A stretch of DNA of 55,196 nucleotides from Methylobacter sp. (GCA_030679035.1 JAUXTH010000048.1:1-55196), one strand, 5' to 3'; positions 17,689 through 29,900 are shown, numbered from the stretch's first letter. Program-made: numbers and translations. Notes: generated by a model not told the origin, from the sequence alone.

Positions 17689-18288
17689 ATGGACCAGGAA
17701 ATAGAAGAAATTCAGACACAATCTGAGGTGCAGGATGAAATATTAGTGGCGGCCTTGAAACTGTTCTCAGAAAAAGGTTATTTCAATACATCGTTAATCG
17801 ACATTAAAGAAGCGGCCGGTCTAAAAGACACCGGTGCAATCTATCAGCACTTCAAAACCAAACAAACAATTGCTGCGCAGTTGCAGGCCAATATTCTCGA
17901 AAGTCTAAGCGTCTCCATTGATGACATAAGGCGTACCAACGAAAAACCATCCGAGCAGTTACGCGGCATTGTCGATTTGTTGTTCAAGTTGACCGATGAA
18001 GCACCCGATGTGCTGCGGTTTTTGTTGATTTTGAACGTCAAAGAGTTTTTGCCGGAAGCAAGGCCGCAGCATGAGACTGCACCCTTTAAAAAAATCATCA
18101 ATATCATTGATGCAGGTATTAAGGCAGGCGAAATTCGCAATATCAGCCCGCAGCTGGGCTACGCCGAGTTCTTCGGCATTATCGACAACACCCTGCGACT
18201 GGCGCTGACCGGCTTCTTTGACAAAAAAGCCGATTTTTATCAATCGCAAGCCTGGCTTGCGGCGTGGAATACTATTGCCAAAAAGTGA
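17689..18288 (+). CDS. TetR/AcrR-family transcriptional regulator
   Basis: A 199-residue protein. The N-terminal helix-turn-helix at about residues 18-60 (ILVAALKLFSEKGYFNTSL, then the KDTGAIYQHFKTK recognition region) is typical of TetR. The C-terminal ligand domain (about 75-195) is not assignable. Neither neighbour is an obvious efflux or enzyme target. No palindromic operator other than the repeat family is evident upstream. Ligand and regulon are unknown. Confidence 0.85.
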   Translation: MDQEIEEIQTQSEVQDEILVAALKLFSEKGYFNTSLIDIKEAAGLKDTGAIYQHFKTKQTIAAQLQANILESLSVSIDDIRRTNEKPSEQLRGIVDLLFKLTDEAPDVLRFLLILNVKEFLPEARPQHETAPFKKIINIIDAGIKAGEIRNISPQLGYAEFFGIIDNTLRLALTGFFDKKADFYQSQAWLAAWNTIAKK

Positions 18289-18400
18289 GGTGAGTTGATG
18301 TGTCAGCACGAAGACACGAAGTTTTTGTAACTGCTCACACCCTTGGTGACTCTCTGTTCGCCTGTATTCGGTAATCACACTATGCAACGTGTGCCACTTA

Positions 18401-18462
18401 AAGTTCAAAGCTAGCTTTGAACTTCGGTACGGACGACTGTTGGAATCCAAAGCTGGCTTTGG
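18401..18462. repeat. Two palindromes between regulator and small gene
   Basis: A perfect 24-bp palindrome (18401-18424, aagttcaaagct and its complement) and a 16-bp near-palindrome ccaaagctggctttgg (18447-18462). They resemble the AAGCT..AGCTT palindromes at 257-358, suggesting one dispersed family. Confidence 0.55.
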
Positions 18463-18488
18463 TCGTATATTTATTCTTGGGGTGAAAT

Positions 18489-18674
18489 ATGGGTGAGGTA
18501 GTTCAATTTAAACGACCCAAAACGTCGGAGCGGCATAAAGGTAATACCTTATGCCGTAGCGGCTTTCATAAATGGGAAGTTCTAAACGAAAAGCAGTTTG
18601 ATGTGAAACAGGGGAAACTGATCACCGTCTATCAGTGTAAACGGTGTGGAAAAACAAAATCTAAAGCGCTTTAG
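18489..18674 (+). CDS. Small zinc-ribbon-like protein of unknown function
   Basis: A 61-residue basic protein. One Cys/His group is in LCRSGFHKW and a CxxC pair in YQCKRCGKTKSK, which together could bind one zinc ion as a ribbon or knuckle. Start ATG 18489 follows a ggggtg ribosome site. It is convergent with gltD, and a strong hairpin separates the two. I do not recognise a named family. The composition suggests nucleic-acid binding, but that is inference. Confidence 0.6.
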   Translation: MGEVVQFKRPKTSERHKGNTLCRSGFHKWEVLNEKQFDVKQGKLITVYQCKRCGKTKSKAL

Positions 18675-18699
18675 CCACGATTGTCGTTGCTAAAGCGCT
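18665..18699. terminator. Bidirectional terminator-type hairpin
   Basis: A 16-bp stem agcgctttagccacga with tcgttgctaaagcgct, one mismatch and a 3-base loop, lies between the convergent small gene (whose stop it overlaps) and gltD. There is no long T-run on either side. Confidence 0.6.
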
Positions 18700-18705
18700 A
18701 AGTCA

Positions 18706-20148
18706 TTATCTCGGCAGTTCCGATGATCCCATCAGGAACTCATCGACCGCTCTGGCAGCTTGCCTGCCTTCGCGTATCGCCCATACCACCAGCGATTGCC
18801 CGCGTCGTCCGTCACCTGCGGCAAACACTTTATCGACCGACGTTTGATACTGTTTATCGGTGGCTTTGATGTTGTTGCGTTCCAGTTCCACGCCCAGCTC
18901 TTTTAATAAGCCTTCATGTACCGGGTGAACAAAACCCATCGCCAAAAACACGATATCCGCTTCCAGCGTGAAAGCACTGTCTGGCTTCTCGCTCATTTTC
19001 CACTGTCCGCCTTCTTGCTTCCACTCCACTTCGACCGCGTTCAGATGAGTTATTTTGCCATCTTTGCCGGTAACGCTTTGGGTGTTGACGCTAAAGTAAC
19101 GTTTTTTGATGCCTTCGTCGTGAGAAGACGTGGTGCGCAACTTGTTGGGCCAAAGCGGCCAAGTCAGCAACTTGTTTTCTTTCTCAGGCGGTTGCGGCAG
19201 GATTTCAAGCTGCACCACGGATGCTGCGCCTTGGCGAATAGATGTGCCGATACAATCGGAGCCGGTATCGCCGCCGCCGATCACGACGACATGCTTGTCG
19301 GTTGCGGTAATAGCAATGTCATCGGCTATAGTGTCGCCAGCGTTGCGCTTGTTTTGTTGGCGTAAAAAGTCCATCGCGTAATAAACGCCTTGAAATTCGT
19401 TGCGCCCTGCAACTTCCAGGTCGCGCGGCTTTTCTGAGCCTACCGCTAAAACTACCGCATCGTACTCGGCGAGTATCTTTTGCGCGGGAATATCGGTGCC
19501 GATATGGCTGTTGGGTCTGAATCTGACGCCTTCCGCTTGCATTTGCGCAATACGCCGGTCGATTAAGTGCTTTTCCATCTTAAAATCGGGAATGCCGTAG
19601 CGCATTAAGCCACCGATACGGTCATTTTTTTCATAGACCGTGACTTCATGTCCTGCGCGCGCCAACTGCTGAGCGCAAGCCAGTCCGGAAGGCCCTGAAC
19701 CTATTACCGCAACGCGCTTGCCGGTACGAAGTTCCGGAATTTGCGGTTTTACCCAGCCCATTTCCCAGCCTTTGTCGATGATCGCGCATTCTATCGATTT
19801 AATGGTTACGGGCTGATCTTGCAGATTGAGTGTGCAAGCCGCTTCGCAGGGCGCAGGGCAGATGCGTCCGGTAAATTCAGGGAAATTGTTGGTGCTGTGT
19901 AAAATTTCCAGCGCCTGTTGCCAATCGCCTCGATAAACACCGTCATTCCAATCCGGGATGATGTTATTGACAGGGCAGCCGTTATGGCAAAAAGGGATGC
20001 CGCAATCCATGCATCTTGACCCTTGCTCGGCGATTTCGGTTTCGCTGGGGGATAGCGTGAATTCGCGATAATGTTGGATACGATCACTCGGCGATGCGTA
20101 ATGCCGCTCAGTGCGTGGTAGTTCCATAAACCCGGTTGGTTTACCCAT
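18706..20148 (-). CDS. gltD: Glutamate synthase (NADPH) small subunit
   Basis: A 480-residue FAD/Fe-S flavoprotein that passes electrons from NADPH to GltB. N-terminal cysteine clusters are in [16 protein letters not shown] and [11 protein letters not shown]. The FAD site is [18 protein letters not shown], with [19 protein letters not shown] following. The NADPH site is [13 protein letters not shown]. The C-terminal FAD motif is [18 protein letters not shown]. It lies downstream of gltB, separated by 81 bases containing a palindromic repeat. Confidence 0.94.
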   Translation of the reverse strand: MGKPTGFMELPRTERHYASPSDRIQHYREFTLSPSETEIAEQGSRCMDCGIPFCHNGCPVNNIIPDWNDGVYRGDWQQALEILHSTNNFPEFTGRICPAPCEAACTLNLQDQPVTIKSIECAIIDKGWEMGWVKPQIPELRTGKRVAVIGSGPSGLACAQQLARAGHEVTVYEKNDRIGGLMRYGIPDFKMEKHLIDRRIAQMQAEGVRFRPNSHIGTDIPAQKILAEYDAVVLAVGSEKPRDLEVAGRNEFQGVYYAMDFLRQQNKRNAGDTIADDIAITATDKHVVVIGGGDTGSDCIGTSIRQGAASVVQLEILPQPPEKENKLLTWPLWPNKLRTTSSHDEGIKKRYFSVNTQSVTGKDGKITHLNAVEVEWKQEGGQWKMSEKPDSAFTLEADIVFLAMGFVHPVHEGLLKELGVELERNNIKATDKQYQTSVDKVFAAGDGRRGQSLVVWAIREGRQAARAVDEFLMGSSELPR

Positions 20149-20201
20149 CTTTAATACCTTCTACTTAAATAGTGTCACAACGTTTATATGGTCGCAGATG
20201 C

Positions 20202-20236
20202 TTCGCCTACAGGACGTAGGCGAGGGGCGTTAGCAG
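20202..20236. repeat. Short repeat GCCTACAGGACGTAGGC, copy at gltB end
   Basis: The element gcctacaggacgtaggc, followed by gaggggcgttag, sits directly after the gltB stop on the minus strand. The same roughly 29-base sequence, with few differences, occurs at the map-glnD junction (35861-35891). Its 6-bp inverted arms can form a small hairpin between gltB and gltD. Confidence 0.65.
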
Positions 20237-23200
20237 GACGCGGTAGCTTGTTCTGCCTGGATTTGTTTGAGCGCTTCGCGGTAATCGACCGGCATGACTT
20301 TAACAAAACGCGGCAAATAATCCTGCCAGTTATCTAAAATATGCTGCGCTCTGGCGCTGTTGGTATAACGCTTATGATTTTCAATGAAGTGCTTTAAGCG
20401 TTGCGCATCATAACGGGTCATGTCGGACATGATATGGACGCGTCCGTGTGTTTCCATGTCGCCGCCTTGATGCGCGATGGCTTCCAGCGTGTCGTCTTCT
20501 TCCGGTACGGGTTCGAGTTCCACCATCGCCAAATTGCAACGCTTTTCGAAGCTGCGGTCTTCATCCAGCACATAAGCCACACCGCCTGACATGCCCGCCG
20601 CAAAGTTACGGCCGGTTTGTCCGAGTACGACCACAACGCCGCCGGTCATGTATTCGCAGCCATGGTCGCCCACGCCTTCGACAACCGCGACAGCGCCCGA
20701 ATTACGAACCGCAAATCGTTCACCCGCAACGCCGCTGAAATAACATTCGCCGCTGATCGCGCCGTACAATACGGTATTGCCGACGATAATGTTTTCCGCA
20801 GGCGTAATAGGGCAGTCTTTAGGCTGGTAAATGGCGATACGTCCGCCGCTCATGCCTTTGCCGACATAATCGTTGCCTTCGCCTTCAAGCTCGATGCTGA
20901 TGCCTTGCGCCAAAAACGCGCCGAAACTTTGACCTGCGGTACCTTTGACACGAATCGCAATGGTATCGTCAGGCAAGCCTTTGTGTCCGTAACGTTTAGC
21001 CACTTCACCGGACAACATCGCGCCGAAAGTGCGGTTAATGTTGCGGATCGGCGTATCGATGACGACCGGCTGGCCGTTTTGCAGCGCAGGTTGAGCTGCC
21101 GCAATCAAGGTGTGATCCAGTGCCTGATCCAAGCCGTGATCTTGGCGTTCGGTGTTATAAACAGCGGTTTGTCCGTCAACTTCGGGCTTATAGAAAACCC
21201 GGCCAAAATCCAGTCCCTGTGTTTTCCAATGGTTCAATGAACGCTGCATGTCCAGCATGTCCGAACGACCAATCATTTCATTGATGTTACGGAAACCCAG
21301 TTTAGCCATCCACTGACGCACATCTTCTGCGACCATGAAGAAATAATTGACCACATGTTCAGGCTGTCCGGTAAAACGTTTGCGCAGTTCAGGGTCTTGC
21401 GTCGCCACACCGACGGGGCAGGTGTTCAAATGGCATTTGCGCATCATTAAGCAACCTGACACGATCAAGGGCGCTGTAGCGAAACCGAATTCGTCCGCGC
21501 CTAATAATGCGCCTATGACGACATCGCGTCCTGTACGCAGACCGCCATCGACTTGTACGGCAATACGCCCGCGCAGTTTGTTCAGCACCAGCGTTTGGTG
21601 GGTTTCGGCAAGGCCGATTTCCCATGGCAAGCCTGCGTGTTTAATCGAAGTCATTGGGCTTGCACCGGTGCCGCCGTCATAACCGGAAATGGTCACATGA
21701 TCGGCATGGGCTTTGGAAACGCCCGCCGCAACGGTGCCGACACCGACTTCCGATACCAGCTTGACGCTGATTCGCGCTTCGGGATTGACGTTTTTCAAGT
21801 CATGGATCAGCTGCGCCAAATCTTCAATCGAATAAATGTCATGGTGCGGTGGCGGTGAAATCAAGCCTACGCCGCGTGTTGAATGACGCACTCTGGCGAT
21901 AACCGCATCTACTTTATGTCCGGGCAGCTGTCCGCCTTCGCCGGGTTTTGCGCCCTGGCTGATTTTGATCTGAATGTCGTCGGCATTGACCAGGTATTCA
22001 GTGGTCACGCCGAAACGGCCGGAAGCGACTTGCTTAATCGCCGAGCGCATCGAATCGCCGTTGGGCAGAGGTTTGAAACGCTCAGGAAGCTCTCCGCCTT
22101 CGCCGGTATTGGATTTGCCGCCGATGCGGTTCATCGCGATAGCCAGATTGGTATGCGCTTCGTAAGAAATAGAGCCGAACGACATCGCGCCGGTTGCGAA
22201 ACGTTTGACGATTTCCGCTGCGGATTCGACTTCGTCCAACGGTACCGGCGTAGCACTTTCCTTAAACGACATTAAGCCGCGCAAGGTCAACAAGGCTTCG
22301 TTTTGCTCATCAATTAGGCGACAAAATTCGGCATATTTCTCAAAGCTGTTGCTGCGTGTTGCATGTTGCAAGGCGCTGATGGTTGCTGGCGTCCAGGTAT
22401 GCGCTTCGCCGCGTACACGGTATGCGTATTCCCCGCCAATATCCAAAGCATCGCGGTATAACGGCGCATTGCCGAAAGCGATACGGTGACGGCGAGTGGT
22501 TTCTTCGCTGATTTCCGCTAAACCGGCGCCTTCGACAGTGCTGGTTGTGCCGGTGAAATAGCGGTCCAGGAAGGGTTCTGACAAGCCGATCGCATTAAAA
22601 ATCTGCGCACCGCAATAGGACTGATAAGTCGAGATGCCCATTTTGGACATGACTTTGAGCAGGCCTTTGGAGATCGCCTTGATATAACGCTTGTGCGCTT
22701 CATATTCGCTGAGATCCGCGATGTCTTCGCATAGCCCGGAGATCGTGTCGAACGCCAGATAGGGGTTAACCGCTTCCGCGCCATAAGCCGCCAACAATGC
22801 AAAATGATGGACTTCGCGCGCTTCGCCGGTTTCAACAACCAAGCCGACTTCGGTGCGCAGACCTTCGCGGGTCAGGTAATGATGCACAGCGGAAGTCGCG
22901 AGCAGGGCAGGGATGGCGATATGCGCAATATCCAGGTCACGGTCGGACAATGCCAGGATATTATTGCCTTCTTCAACAGCCTGTTTTGCTGCAAGACACA
23001 GTTTGTCGAGCGCCGCTTCCATGCCGCCGGCTCCCAAATCGGAGGGGTAGCAAAGCGTCAGGGTTTTGGTCTTGAATACACCGCCGGTGCGTGTTTCGAT
23101 GCGGCGGATTTTTTCCAAATCCTGGTTGGTCAAAATAGGCTGTTCCACTTCCAGACGCATGTGGGTGCCGCCTTCGTCCAGGCCCAATAAGTTGGGGCGC

Positions 23201-24849
23201 GGGCCGATCAGCGAAACCAGTGACATGACCAATTCTTCGCGAATAGGGTCGATAGCCGGGTTGGTGACCTGGGCAAAGCCTTGTTTGAAATAATCGTACA
23301 ACATGCGCGAACGTTGCGATAACACAGCCAACGCTGCATCAATACCCATCGAGCTGATCGGTTCCTGTCCGGTTTGCGCAATCGGTTTCAGGATAAACTC
23401 AAGATCTTCGCGGGTATAACCGAAAGCTTGTTGTCTGTCCAAAAGAGTATGCGCATCCGGTGCCATTGCAGAAACTTCGGGCGGCAGTTCGGACAGCAGA
23501 ATCTGAGTTTTGCTCAGCCATTCAGCATAAGGATGGCACTCCGACAAATTGGATTTCAATTCCGCGTCATCAATAATGCGGCCTTGTTCGGTGTCGATCA
23601 GCAGCATTTTGCCCGGTTGCAAGCGCCATTTCTTGATAATCTTGTGCTGGGGGACTTCCAGTACGCCCATTTCCGATGCCATGATCACGAAATCGTCATC
23701 GGTGACCAGATAACGCGCCGGACGCAAGCCGTTGCGATCCAAAGTTGCGCCGATTTGACGACCATCGGTAAAGGCGATTGCTGCAGGGCCGTCCCAAGGT
23801 TCCATCAGGGCGGCGTTATATTCATAAAATGCGCGCAGTTTTTCATCCATTAACACGTTGCCGGCCCAGGCTTCAGGGATCAGCAACATCATCGCGTGGG
23901 CCAGCGAATAGCCGCCCGCTACCAATAATTCAAGCGCATTGTCGAAACATGCCGAATCCGATTGCGCTTCGTCGATCAACGGCCACAGTTTATGCATGTC
24001 GTCGCCCAGTACTTGGGATGCGATGGAATGGCGACGTGCCGCCATGCCGTTGACATTGCCGCGCAAGGTGTTGATTTCGCCGTTATGGGCGATCAGTCTA
24101 AAAGGATGCGCCAGATCCCATGTAGGGAAGGTGTTGGTGGAAAAGCGCTGATGTACTAACGCCAAAGCGCTGACCATACGCTCATCGCTTAAGTCCGCAT
24201 AAAATGCCCCGACCTGGTCAGCCAGCAACATGCCTTTGTAAACGATGGTGCGTGACGAAAGGGAAGGGATATAAAAAGCGTGACCATGATCCAGCTTCAA
24301 ATCGCGGACAGCGTTTTCAACTTGCTTGCGGATCACAAACAGTTTGCGCTCGAAAGCGTCCTGATCTGCGCAGTCTGCACTGCGACCAATAAAGATCTGC
24401 CGAATAAACGGTTCTACCAGTTTTACCGATTCACCTAAGGTGTGATTATCGACGGGAACATCGCGCCAACCTAACAGCACGCCTTTTTCCCGTGCAATGA
24501 TGTCGGTTAACAATTTCTCGCAAGTTGCTCGATTGGAGGCGTCGCGCGGCAAAAACACCATGCCTGCTGCATAATCGCCCGCTTTCGGGAGGGTGATATT
24601 TAATTTGCCGCACTCTGCGCGCAAGAAAACATCGGGCATTTGAATCAAAATGCCGGCACCGTCGCCTGCATAGATATCAGCACCGACCGCGCCACGGTGG
24701 GTCAGGTTTTTAAGTAATTCCAAACCCTGACGTACGATTTCATGGCTTTTTTGACCCTTTATATGAACGATAAAACCCACGCCGCAAGCATCATGTTCAT
24801 TGCGCGGATCATATAAACCCTGTCTGGTCGGTAGCGTACTTTGACTCAT
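20230..24849 (-). CDS. gltB: Glutamate synthase large subunit
   Basis: A 1539-residue enzyme that makes two glutamates from glutamine and 2-oxoglutarate. Cys22 ([10 protein letters not shown]) is the N-terminal nucleophile exposed by removal of a 21-residue propeptide. The glutaminase domain includes [13 protein letters not shown] and [10 protein letters not shown]. The central and FMN-binding synthase domains ([23 protein letters not shown]) come next, then the 3Fe-4S cysteines in [16 protein letters not shown] near residue 1140. The C-terminal part is a right-handed beta-helix with G-x-x-G-x-x-x-G repeats. ATG 24849 is preferred to GTG 24855 because the latter lies in the gaggtg ribosome site. 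Confidence 0.95.
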   Translation of the reverse strand: MSQSTLPTRQGLYDPRNEHDACGVGFIVHIKGQKSHEIVRQGLELLKNLTHRGAVGADIYAGDGAGILIQMPDVFLRAECGKLNITLPKAGDYAAGMVFLPRDASNRATCEKLLTDIIAREKGVLLGWRDVPVDNHTLGESVKLVEPFIRQIFIGRSADCADQDAFERKLFVIRKQVENAVRDLKLDHGHAFYIPSLSSRTIVYKGMLLADQVGAFYADLSDERMVSALALVHQRFSTNTFPTWDLAHPFRLIAHNGEINTLRGNVNGMAARRHSIASQVLGDDMHKLWPLIDEAQSDSACFDNALELLVAGGYSLAHAMMLLIPEAWAGNVLMDEKLRAFYEYNAALMEPWDGPAAIAFTDGRQIGATLDRNGLRPARYLVTDDDFVIMASEMGVLEVPQHKIIKKWRLQPGKMLLIDTEQGRIIDDAELKSNLSECHPYAEWLSKTQILLSELPPEVSAMAPDAHTLLDRQQAFGYTREDLEFILKPIAQTGQEPISSMGIDAALAVLSQRSRMLYDYFKQGFAQVTNPAIDPIREELVMSLVSLIGPRPNLLGLDEGGTHMRLEVEQPILTNQDLEKIRRIETRTGGVFKTKTLTLCYPSDLGAGGMEAALDKLCLAAKQAVEEGNNILALSDRDLDIAHIAIPALLATSAVHHYLTREGLRTEVGLVVETGEAREVHHFALLAAYGAEAVNPYLAFDTISGLCEDIADLSEYEAHKRYIKAISKGLLKVMSKMGISTYQSYCGAQIFNAIGLSEPFLDRYFTGTTSTVEGAGLAEISEETTRRHRIAFGNAPLYRDALDIGGEYAYRVRGEAHTWTPATISALQHATRSNSFEKYAEFCRLIDEQNEALLTLRGLMSFKESATPVPLDEVESAAEIVKRFATGAMSFGSISYEAHTNLAIAMNRIGGKSNTGEGGELPERFKPLPNGDSMRSAIKQVASGRFGVTTEYLVNADDIQIKISQGAKPGEGGQLPGHKVDAVIARVRHSTRGVGLISPPPHHDIYSIEDLAQLIHDLKNVNPEARISVKLVSEVGVGTVAAGVSKAHADHVTISGYDGGTGASPMTSIKHAGLPWEIGLAETHQTLVLNKLRGRIAVQVDGGLRTGRDVVIGALLGADEFGFATAPLIVSGCLMMRKCHLNTCPVGVATQDPELRKRFTGQPEHVVNYFFMVAEDVRQWMAKLGFRNINEMIGRSDMLDMQRSLNHWKTQGLDFGRVFYKPEVDGQTAVYNTERQDHGLDQALDHTLIAAAQPALQNGQPVVIDTPIRNINRTFGAMLSGEVAKRYGHKGLPDDTIAIRVKGTAGQSFGAFLAQGISIELEGEGNDYVGKGMSGGRIAIYQPKDCPITPAENIIVGNTVLYGAISGECYFSGVAGERFAVRNSGAVAVVEGVGDHGCEYMTGGVVVVLGQTGRNFAAGMSGGVAYVLDEDRSFEKRCNLAMVELEPVPEEDDTLEAIAHQGGDMETHGRVHIMSDMTRYDAQRLKHFIENHKRYTNSARAQHILDNWQDYLPRFVKVMPVDYREALKQIQAEQATASC

Positions 24850-24855
24850 TGTCAC

Positions 24856-25175
24856 CTCTAAAAAATATTACAAAAGGGTTGCTAACCTCTAACTTAAGAA
24901 CCCTCGTTGCGTACCTGTTCTGATGTGTGCATCAGAGGCCACGGTACGGCAAAACCAGTTAATTATACGGATGGGAGGTAATTCTGTCACGCAGTCTTTA
25001 GCAGGTAATTGGTATGTTGTTTGCAAACATTGGCTTTGCAGCAGAGGTATTTTGCTTATTCTTTAAATAGATGTGGTATCTTTCTGCTTTATTTTGATGG
25101 TTGAATGTTTTCATTGAATATATCTTCAATTTTCAAGAAGTATTGCAATTATTTAGTTATGTGATCGGTTAATCT
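24856..25175. other. Intergenic region between divergent gltB and ubi-family gene
   Basis: 320 bases without a gene. An imperfect inverted repeat spans 24911-24947: gtacc and ggtac outer arms, tctgatg/catcaga inner arms, tgtg loop. It would lie in the gltB leader. The remainder is A/T-rich and must hold two divergent promoters, but no -10/-35 pair stands out. Confidence 0.5.
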
Positions 25176-26393
25176 ATGAAAGAAAATTTTGATGTTGTAG
25201 TTGTGGGCGGAGGCATGGTGGGAGCTGCCGTTGCCTGTAGTCTGGGCGGAAGTTCATTGAAAGTGGCGGTAATAGAAAGTACGCCGCCAGAAGATTTTGC
25301 GCCAGAGCAGCCGCATGATTTAAGAGTTTCCGCTCTCAGCATTGCATCAAAAAATATACTTGAAACCGTGGGCGCCTGGGATGGTGTGGTCAAACGCAGG
25401 CTGTGCCCGTTTCGCAGGATGCGGGTTTGGGAAACGGCGGGCGACACTGAATTTTGCAGTGATGACATTAATTATCCAGAATTAGGCTATATCGTTGAAA
25501 ATCGGGTGACCCAGCTCGCGTTATTAGAGCGTTTGCAGGATTTTGCCAATGTCGAGCTGATCTGTCCGGCGACCATTAATAAAATCAACTATTCGTCTGA
25601 AGCCTCCCCCGAAGTGGAGCTGAGTGACGGCAGGGTTTTGTCTGCCAAAGTGCTGGTTGCCGCAGATGGCGGCCAATCCAGAGTCAGGCAAACCGTAGGT
25701 TTGGGTGTAACCAGCTGGGATTATCAGCAGCATGCTCTAGTGATTTATATCGAAACAGATTACGGGCAGCAGGATATAACTTGGCAGCGCTTTATGCCCA
25801 GCGGGCCACAGGCGTTTTTGCCATTAACCGGACATTACGGTTCAATAGTCTGGTATAATTCACCAGATGAAGTATGCCGCTTGAAATCCTTGTCCAATGC
25901 AGATTTGCTGCGCGAATTGACCGCGACTTTTCCCGATTGCCTGGGCAAGGTCAATGCCATTTTGGGTACGGCGAGTTTTCCGTTGAAACGCCAGCATGCG
26001 CAAAGCTATGTTAAACTCGGGGTGGTTCTGGTTGGCGATGCGGCGCACATGATCAATCCGTTGGCGGGGCAGGGGGTTAATATCGGCTTGCTGGATGCAG
26101 CGGCATTGAGCGAAGTGCTGGTTGAGGCCAGCAAGCAAGGTCGTGAACTGGGCGATTTAGCGGTTTTAAGACGCTATGAAAAAATGCGTCGTAATGAAAA
26201 CCTGAAAATGATGACGGTCATGGATGTTTTTTATCGGGTATTCAGCAATCAGGTGTTGCCGGTCAAGTTTTTACGTAATTTGGGACTGGGCTTGGCTGAG
26301 CGTATTTTACCCGCTAAAAACAAAGTGATGCGCAGCGCAATGGGACTGGAAGGTAACTTGCCCAAACTTGCACGGGGGGAGCCGATTATTTAA
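25176..26393 (+). CDS. UbiH/UbiF/VisC-family FAD-dependent hydroxylase
   Basis: A 405-residue flavoprotein monooxygenase of ubiquinone ring hydroxylation. The Rossmann FAD motif is VVVVGGGMVGAAVACSL (residues 7-23). The DG motif is LVAADGGQSRVRQ. The GD motif is VVLVGDAAHMINPLAGQGVN, continuing NIGLLDAA. Family length is about 390-410. Which ring position it acts on (UbiI, UbiH, UbiF or UbiM type) cannot be settled from this sequence. It is monocistronic, with no other ubiquinone gene adjacent. Confidence 0.85.
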   Translation: MKENFDVVVVGGGMVGAAVACSLGGSSLKVAVIESTPPEDFAPEQPHDLRVSALSIASKNILETVGAWDGVVKRRLCPFRRMRVWETAGDTEFCSDDINYPELGYIVENRVTQLALLERLQDFANVELICPATINKINYSSEASPEVELSDGRVLSAKVLVAADGGQSRVRQTVGLGVTSWDYQQHALVIYIETDYGQQDITWQRFMPSGPQAFLPLTGHYGSIVWYNSPDEVCRLKSLSNADLLRELTATFPDCLGKVNAILGTASFPLKRQHAQSYVKLGVVLVGDAAHMINPLAGQGVNIGLLDAAALSEVLVEASKQGRELGDLAVLRRYEKMRRNENLKMMTVMDVFYRVFSNQVLPVKFLRNLGLGLAERILPAKNKVMRSAMGLEGNLPKLARGEPII

Positions 26394-26568
26394 ATATAAT
26401 TTTATTCCGGCAATACGCAGTGTGCTGACAGGAGGTCGGCAGCATTGCTTACCAATTAGATCTATCTTTCTGTGGTTCCTCTTGATCTCCAAATTTACCA
26501 GATTTACCCGCCTTTAGGCTTTATATGCCCAAATATTTATAGGGCTCATTAAGTTTACAATCACTACT

Positions 26569-26735
26569 GGCATCGTTAATGGTTTGATTCTGACAAAGGC
26601 TTTGGCTTTATAGACCAGTAACCGATATTTTCGAACACTTTCAACAAATTAATAACTCTGATGGCTACTTCATCACTGGATGAAGGCCAAAAAGTACAGT
26701 TTAGCGTAAGGCAAGGCCCAAAGCCCCCAAACTAA
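26569..26735 (+). pseudogene. Decayed cold-shock protein (CspA-like) gene
   Basis: Reading across frames gives the cold-shock signature in pieces. WFDSDKGFGFID (from 26580) is followed by a stop. DIFEHFQQINNSDGYFITG comes in another frame (26624-26680). SLDEGQKVQFSVRQGPK then returns to the first frame and ends at a stop at 26733-26735. This matches the order of RNP1 (KGFGFI), RNP2 (VFVHF) and the C-terminal LDEGQ-V-F-V-QGPKG of CspA. At least two frameshifts and an internal stop make it a pseudogene. Confidence 0.8.
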
Positions 26736-26987
26736 AAACGAAACTGTCATCAAAAAACGCAAGCTGTAGCACATCTTGCGTTACCTATCCGATTTACCCG
26801 TTAATTGACATGTCGGGATTTTAGTCAACATTACCCAACTCCGAAACTTTAGTTGGCAAATATCAAGCGATACGCGCTGTCTCTGACGCGAAGTCCGGTA
26901 TTAATTCAGTTGGTTTGCCTGCACGCCTTTCGCTACCATGGCGTAATCCGTCTCCAAACCATTTTACGATTTACACAAAGGTAAAGC
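26736..26987. other. Non-coding stretch before the hybrid kinase
   Basis: Together with 26394-26568 this makes up the rest of a 594-base interval between the ubi-family gene and the kinase. Apart from the cold-shock remnant and an inverted pair acgcaagctgtagcacatcttgcgt near 26758-26783 I see no gene. An aaagg sequence just before 26988 serves as the kinase ribosome site. Confidence 0.5.
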
Positions 26988-29900
26988 ATGTCCCAAAAAA
27001 ATCCAGATCCCTCTATTATCAACCCCACCGCTGGCTCGGCGGAGGGCATCACCGAGGTCCGACGCCAGAAGGCATTGCTTAAAACCGGAGCCTTGCAGAA
27101 CGCGATTCTCAACAGCGCCAACTTTTCGAGTATCGCCACCGACGAGAAGGGCGTCATTCAAATATTCAACGTCGGCGCCGAGCGCATGCTGGGCTACAGC
27201 GCCGCCGATGTGCTGAACAAGATCACCCCGGCCGACATTTCCGATCCGCAGGAAGTGATCGCGCGTGCGGAAGCACTAAGCGTCGAACTCGGAACTCCGA
27301 TTGCGCCGGGCTTCGAGGCATTGGTGTTCAAAGCCTCACGCGGCATCGAGGACATCTACGAATTGACCTACATCCGCAAGGACGGCAGCCGCTTTCCGGC
27401 CATCGTGTCGGTCACCGCGTTGCGCGATGCTCACGATGCAATCATCGGCTATCTATTGATCGGCACGGACAATACCGCGCGCAAGCAGGTTGAAGCAGAG
27501 CAACAGCATTTGCTTGAGATTCAGGAGGAGACGAATAAACAGCTGCAGCAGGCCAACGTCACCTTGCAGATCAGCGAGGAAAAGCTCGCAGTTACGCTCA
27601 ACTCCATCGGCGATGCGGTGATAGCCACCGATGCCGAAGCGCGTATAACGCTCCTGAACCCCCTTGCCGAACAGCTCACCGGTTGGACGCAGGCGCAAGC
27701 CAACGGTCGCCCGGTGGACGAGATTTTTCCCATCATCAACAAAGACACCCGTCACCCCGCCGTTATCCCGGTAATGGAAACCTTGGCGCATGGCACGATA
27801 CAGGGCCTGGCCAACCACACCGTACTGATTGCACGCGATGGTAGCGAGTGCGATATCGCCGACAGTTGCGCACCGATTCGCGACCGTGACGGACAGGTGA
27901 TCGGTGCCGTGCTGGTGTTCCGCGATGTCACCGGGGAATACGCGATACAGCAAGCCTTGCGCGACGGTGTCGCGCAGATCCAGACGATACTCAATACCGT
28001 GGTGGACGGTATCATCACCATCCATGCCATCGGCGGCGGCGTCGAGACAATTAACCCGGCCGCCGAGCGAATGTTTGGCTATACCGCAACAGAACTCAAC
28101 GGACAAAACTTCAGCATGCTGATACCCGAGCTTGATCGGAACCAGCACAATGGTAATGGTTCCCTCGCGTATTACAGTGCGAGCGATGAGGCACGCGCCA
28201 ACGGCCTCGGACGCGAGGTTGTGGGCCGACGCAAGGATGGCAGCATTTTTCCGTTGGAGATGGCGGTAAGCGAGATGTGGCTGGGTGGACAGCGTTACTT
28301 CACCGGCATTTTACGTGATATCACCGCGCGCAAGCAGGCCGAAGAGGCGCTGCTCAAGGCGGGTGCGTTGCAGAATGCGATTTTTAACAGCGCCAACTTC
28401 TCAAGTATCGCCACCGACGCGAAGGGCGTGATTCAGATTTTCAACGTCGGCGCGGAACGGATGCTGGGCTACTCCGCCGCCGACGTGATGAATAAGATTA
28501 CCCCGGCTGAAATTTCCGATCCTCAGGAAGTGATCGCGCGGGCCAAGGCGTTGAGCGTCGAGCTCGACACCCCGATTGAGCCGGGCTTCGAGGCCTTGGT
28601 GTTCAAAGCCTCACGCGGCATCGAGGACATCTACGAATTGACCTATATCCGCAAGGACGGCAGCCGCCTCCCGGCGGTCGTGTCGGTCACGGCGTTGCGC
28701 GACGCTCAGAATGCCATCATCGGCTACTTATTAATCGGCACCGATAACACCGCACGTAAGCAGGCCGAAGAGGCGCTGCTCAAGGCAGGTGCGTTGCAGA
28801 ACGCTATTTTCAACAGTGCCAACTTCTCAAGCATCGCCACCGACGCGAAGGGCGTGATTCAGATTTTCAACGTCGGCGCGGAACGGATGCTGGGCTACTC
28901 CGCCGCCGACGTGATGAACAAGATCACCCCGGCTGAAATTTCTGATCCTCAGGAAGTGATCGCGCGCGCCAAGGCGTTGAGCGCCGAACTTGAAACCCCG
29001 ATTACGCCGGGCTTCGAGGCCTTGGTGTTCAAGGCCTCACGCGGCATCGAAGATATTTACGAGTTGACCTATATCCGCAAGGACGGCAGCCGCCTACCGG
29101 CGGTCGTGTCGGTTACGGCGCTACGCGACGCGCAGGAAGTCATCATCGGTTACCTGTTGATCGGCACCGACAATACTGCGCGCAAGCAGATTGAAGAAGA
29201 GCAGAAGAAGCTCGATCAGCGCCTGCGCGATCAGCAGTTCTACACCAGGTCACTGATCGAGTCCAACATCGATGCGATCATGACTACCGATCCGTCCGGC
29301 ATCATTTCCGACGTCAACAAGCAGATGGAGGTGCTCACCGGCTGCACGCGCGACGAGTTGATCGGCGCACCGTTCAAAAATAACTTCACCGATCCTGAGC
29401 AGGCCGAGGAGAGCATCAAACTGGTACTGAGCGAAAAGAAGGTCACCAACTACGAGTTGACCGCGCGCGCCAGGGACGGTAATGAAACGGTGGTGTCCCT
29501 CAACGCGACCACCTTCTACGATCGGGACAGGAAGCTGCAGGGCGTGTTCGCCGCCGCGCGCGACGTCACCGAACGCAAACGCCTGGATCAGGAACTGGAG
29601 AATGCCAAGTCTGTAGCGGAAAAAGCCAACCTCGCCAAATCGGATTTCCTTTCCAGCATGAGCCATGAATTGCGCACGCCCCTGAACGCCATCCTCGGCT
29701 TCGCCCAGTTGCTGGAGGGCGGTTTACCGCCGCCAACGGCCACCCAGGCTGTAAGGCTGCACCAGATTATCAAAGCAGGGTGGTATCTGCTGGAGCTGAT
29801 TAACGAAATCCTCGATCTCGCGTTGATCGAGTCCGGCAAGATATCGCTGTCGCGAGAACCGGTGGCGCTGATCGATGTCATCACTGAATGCCAAGCCATG

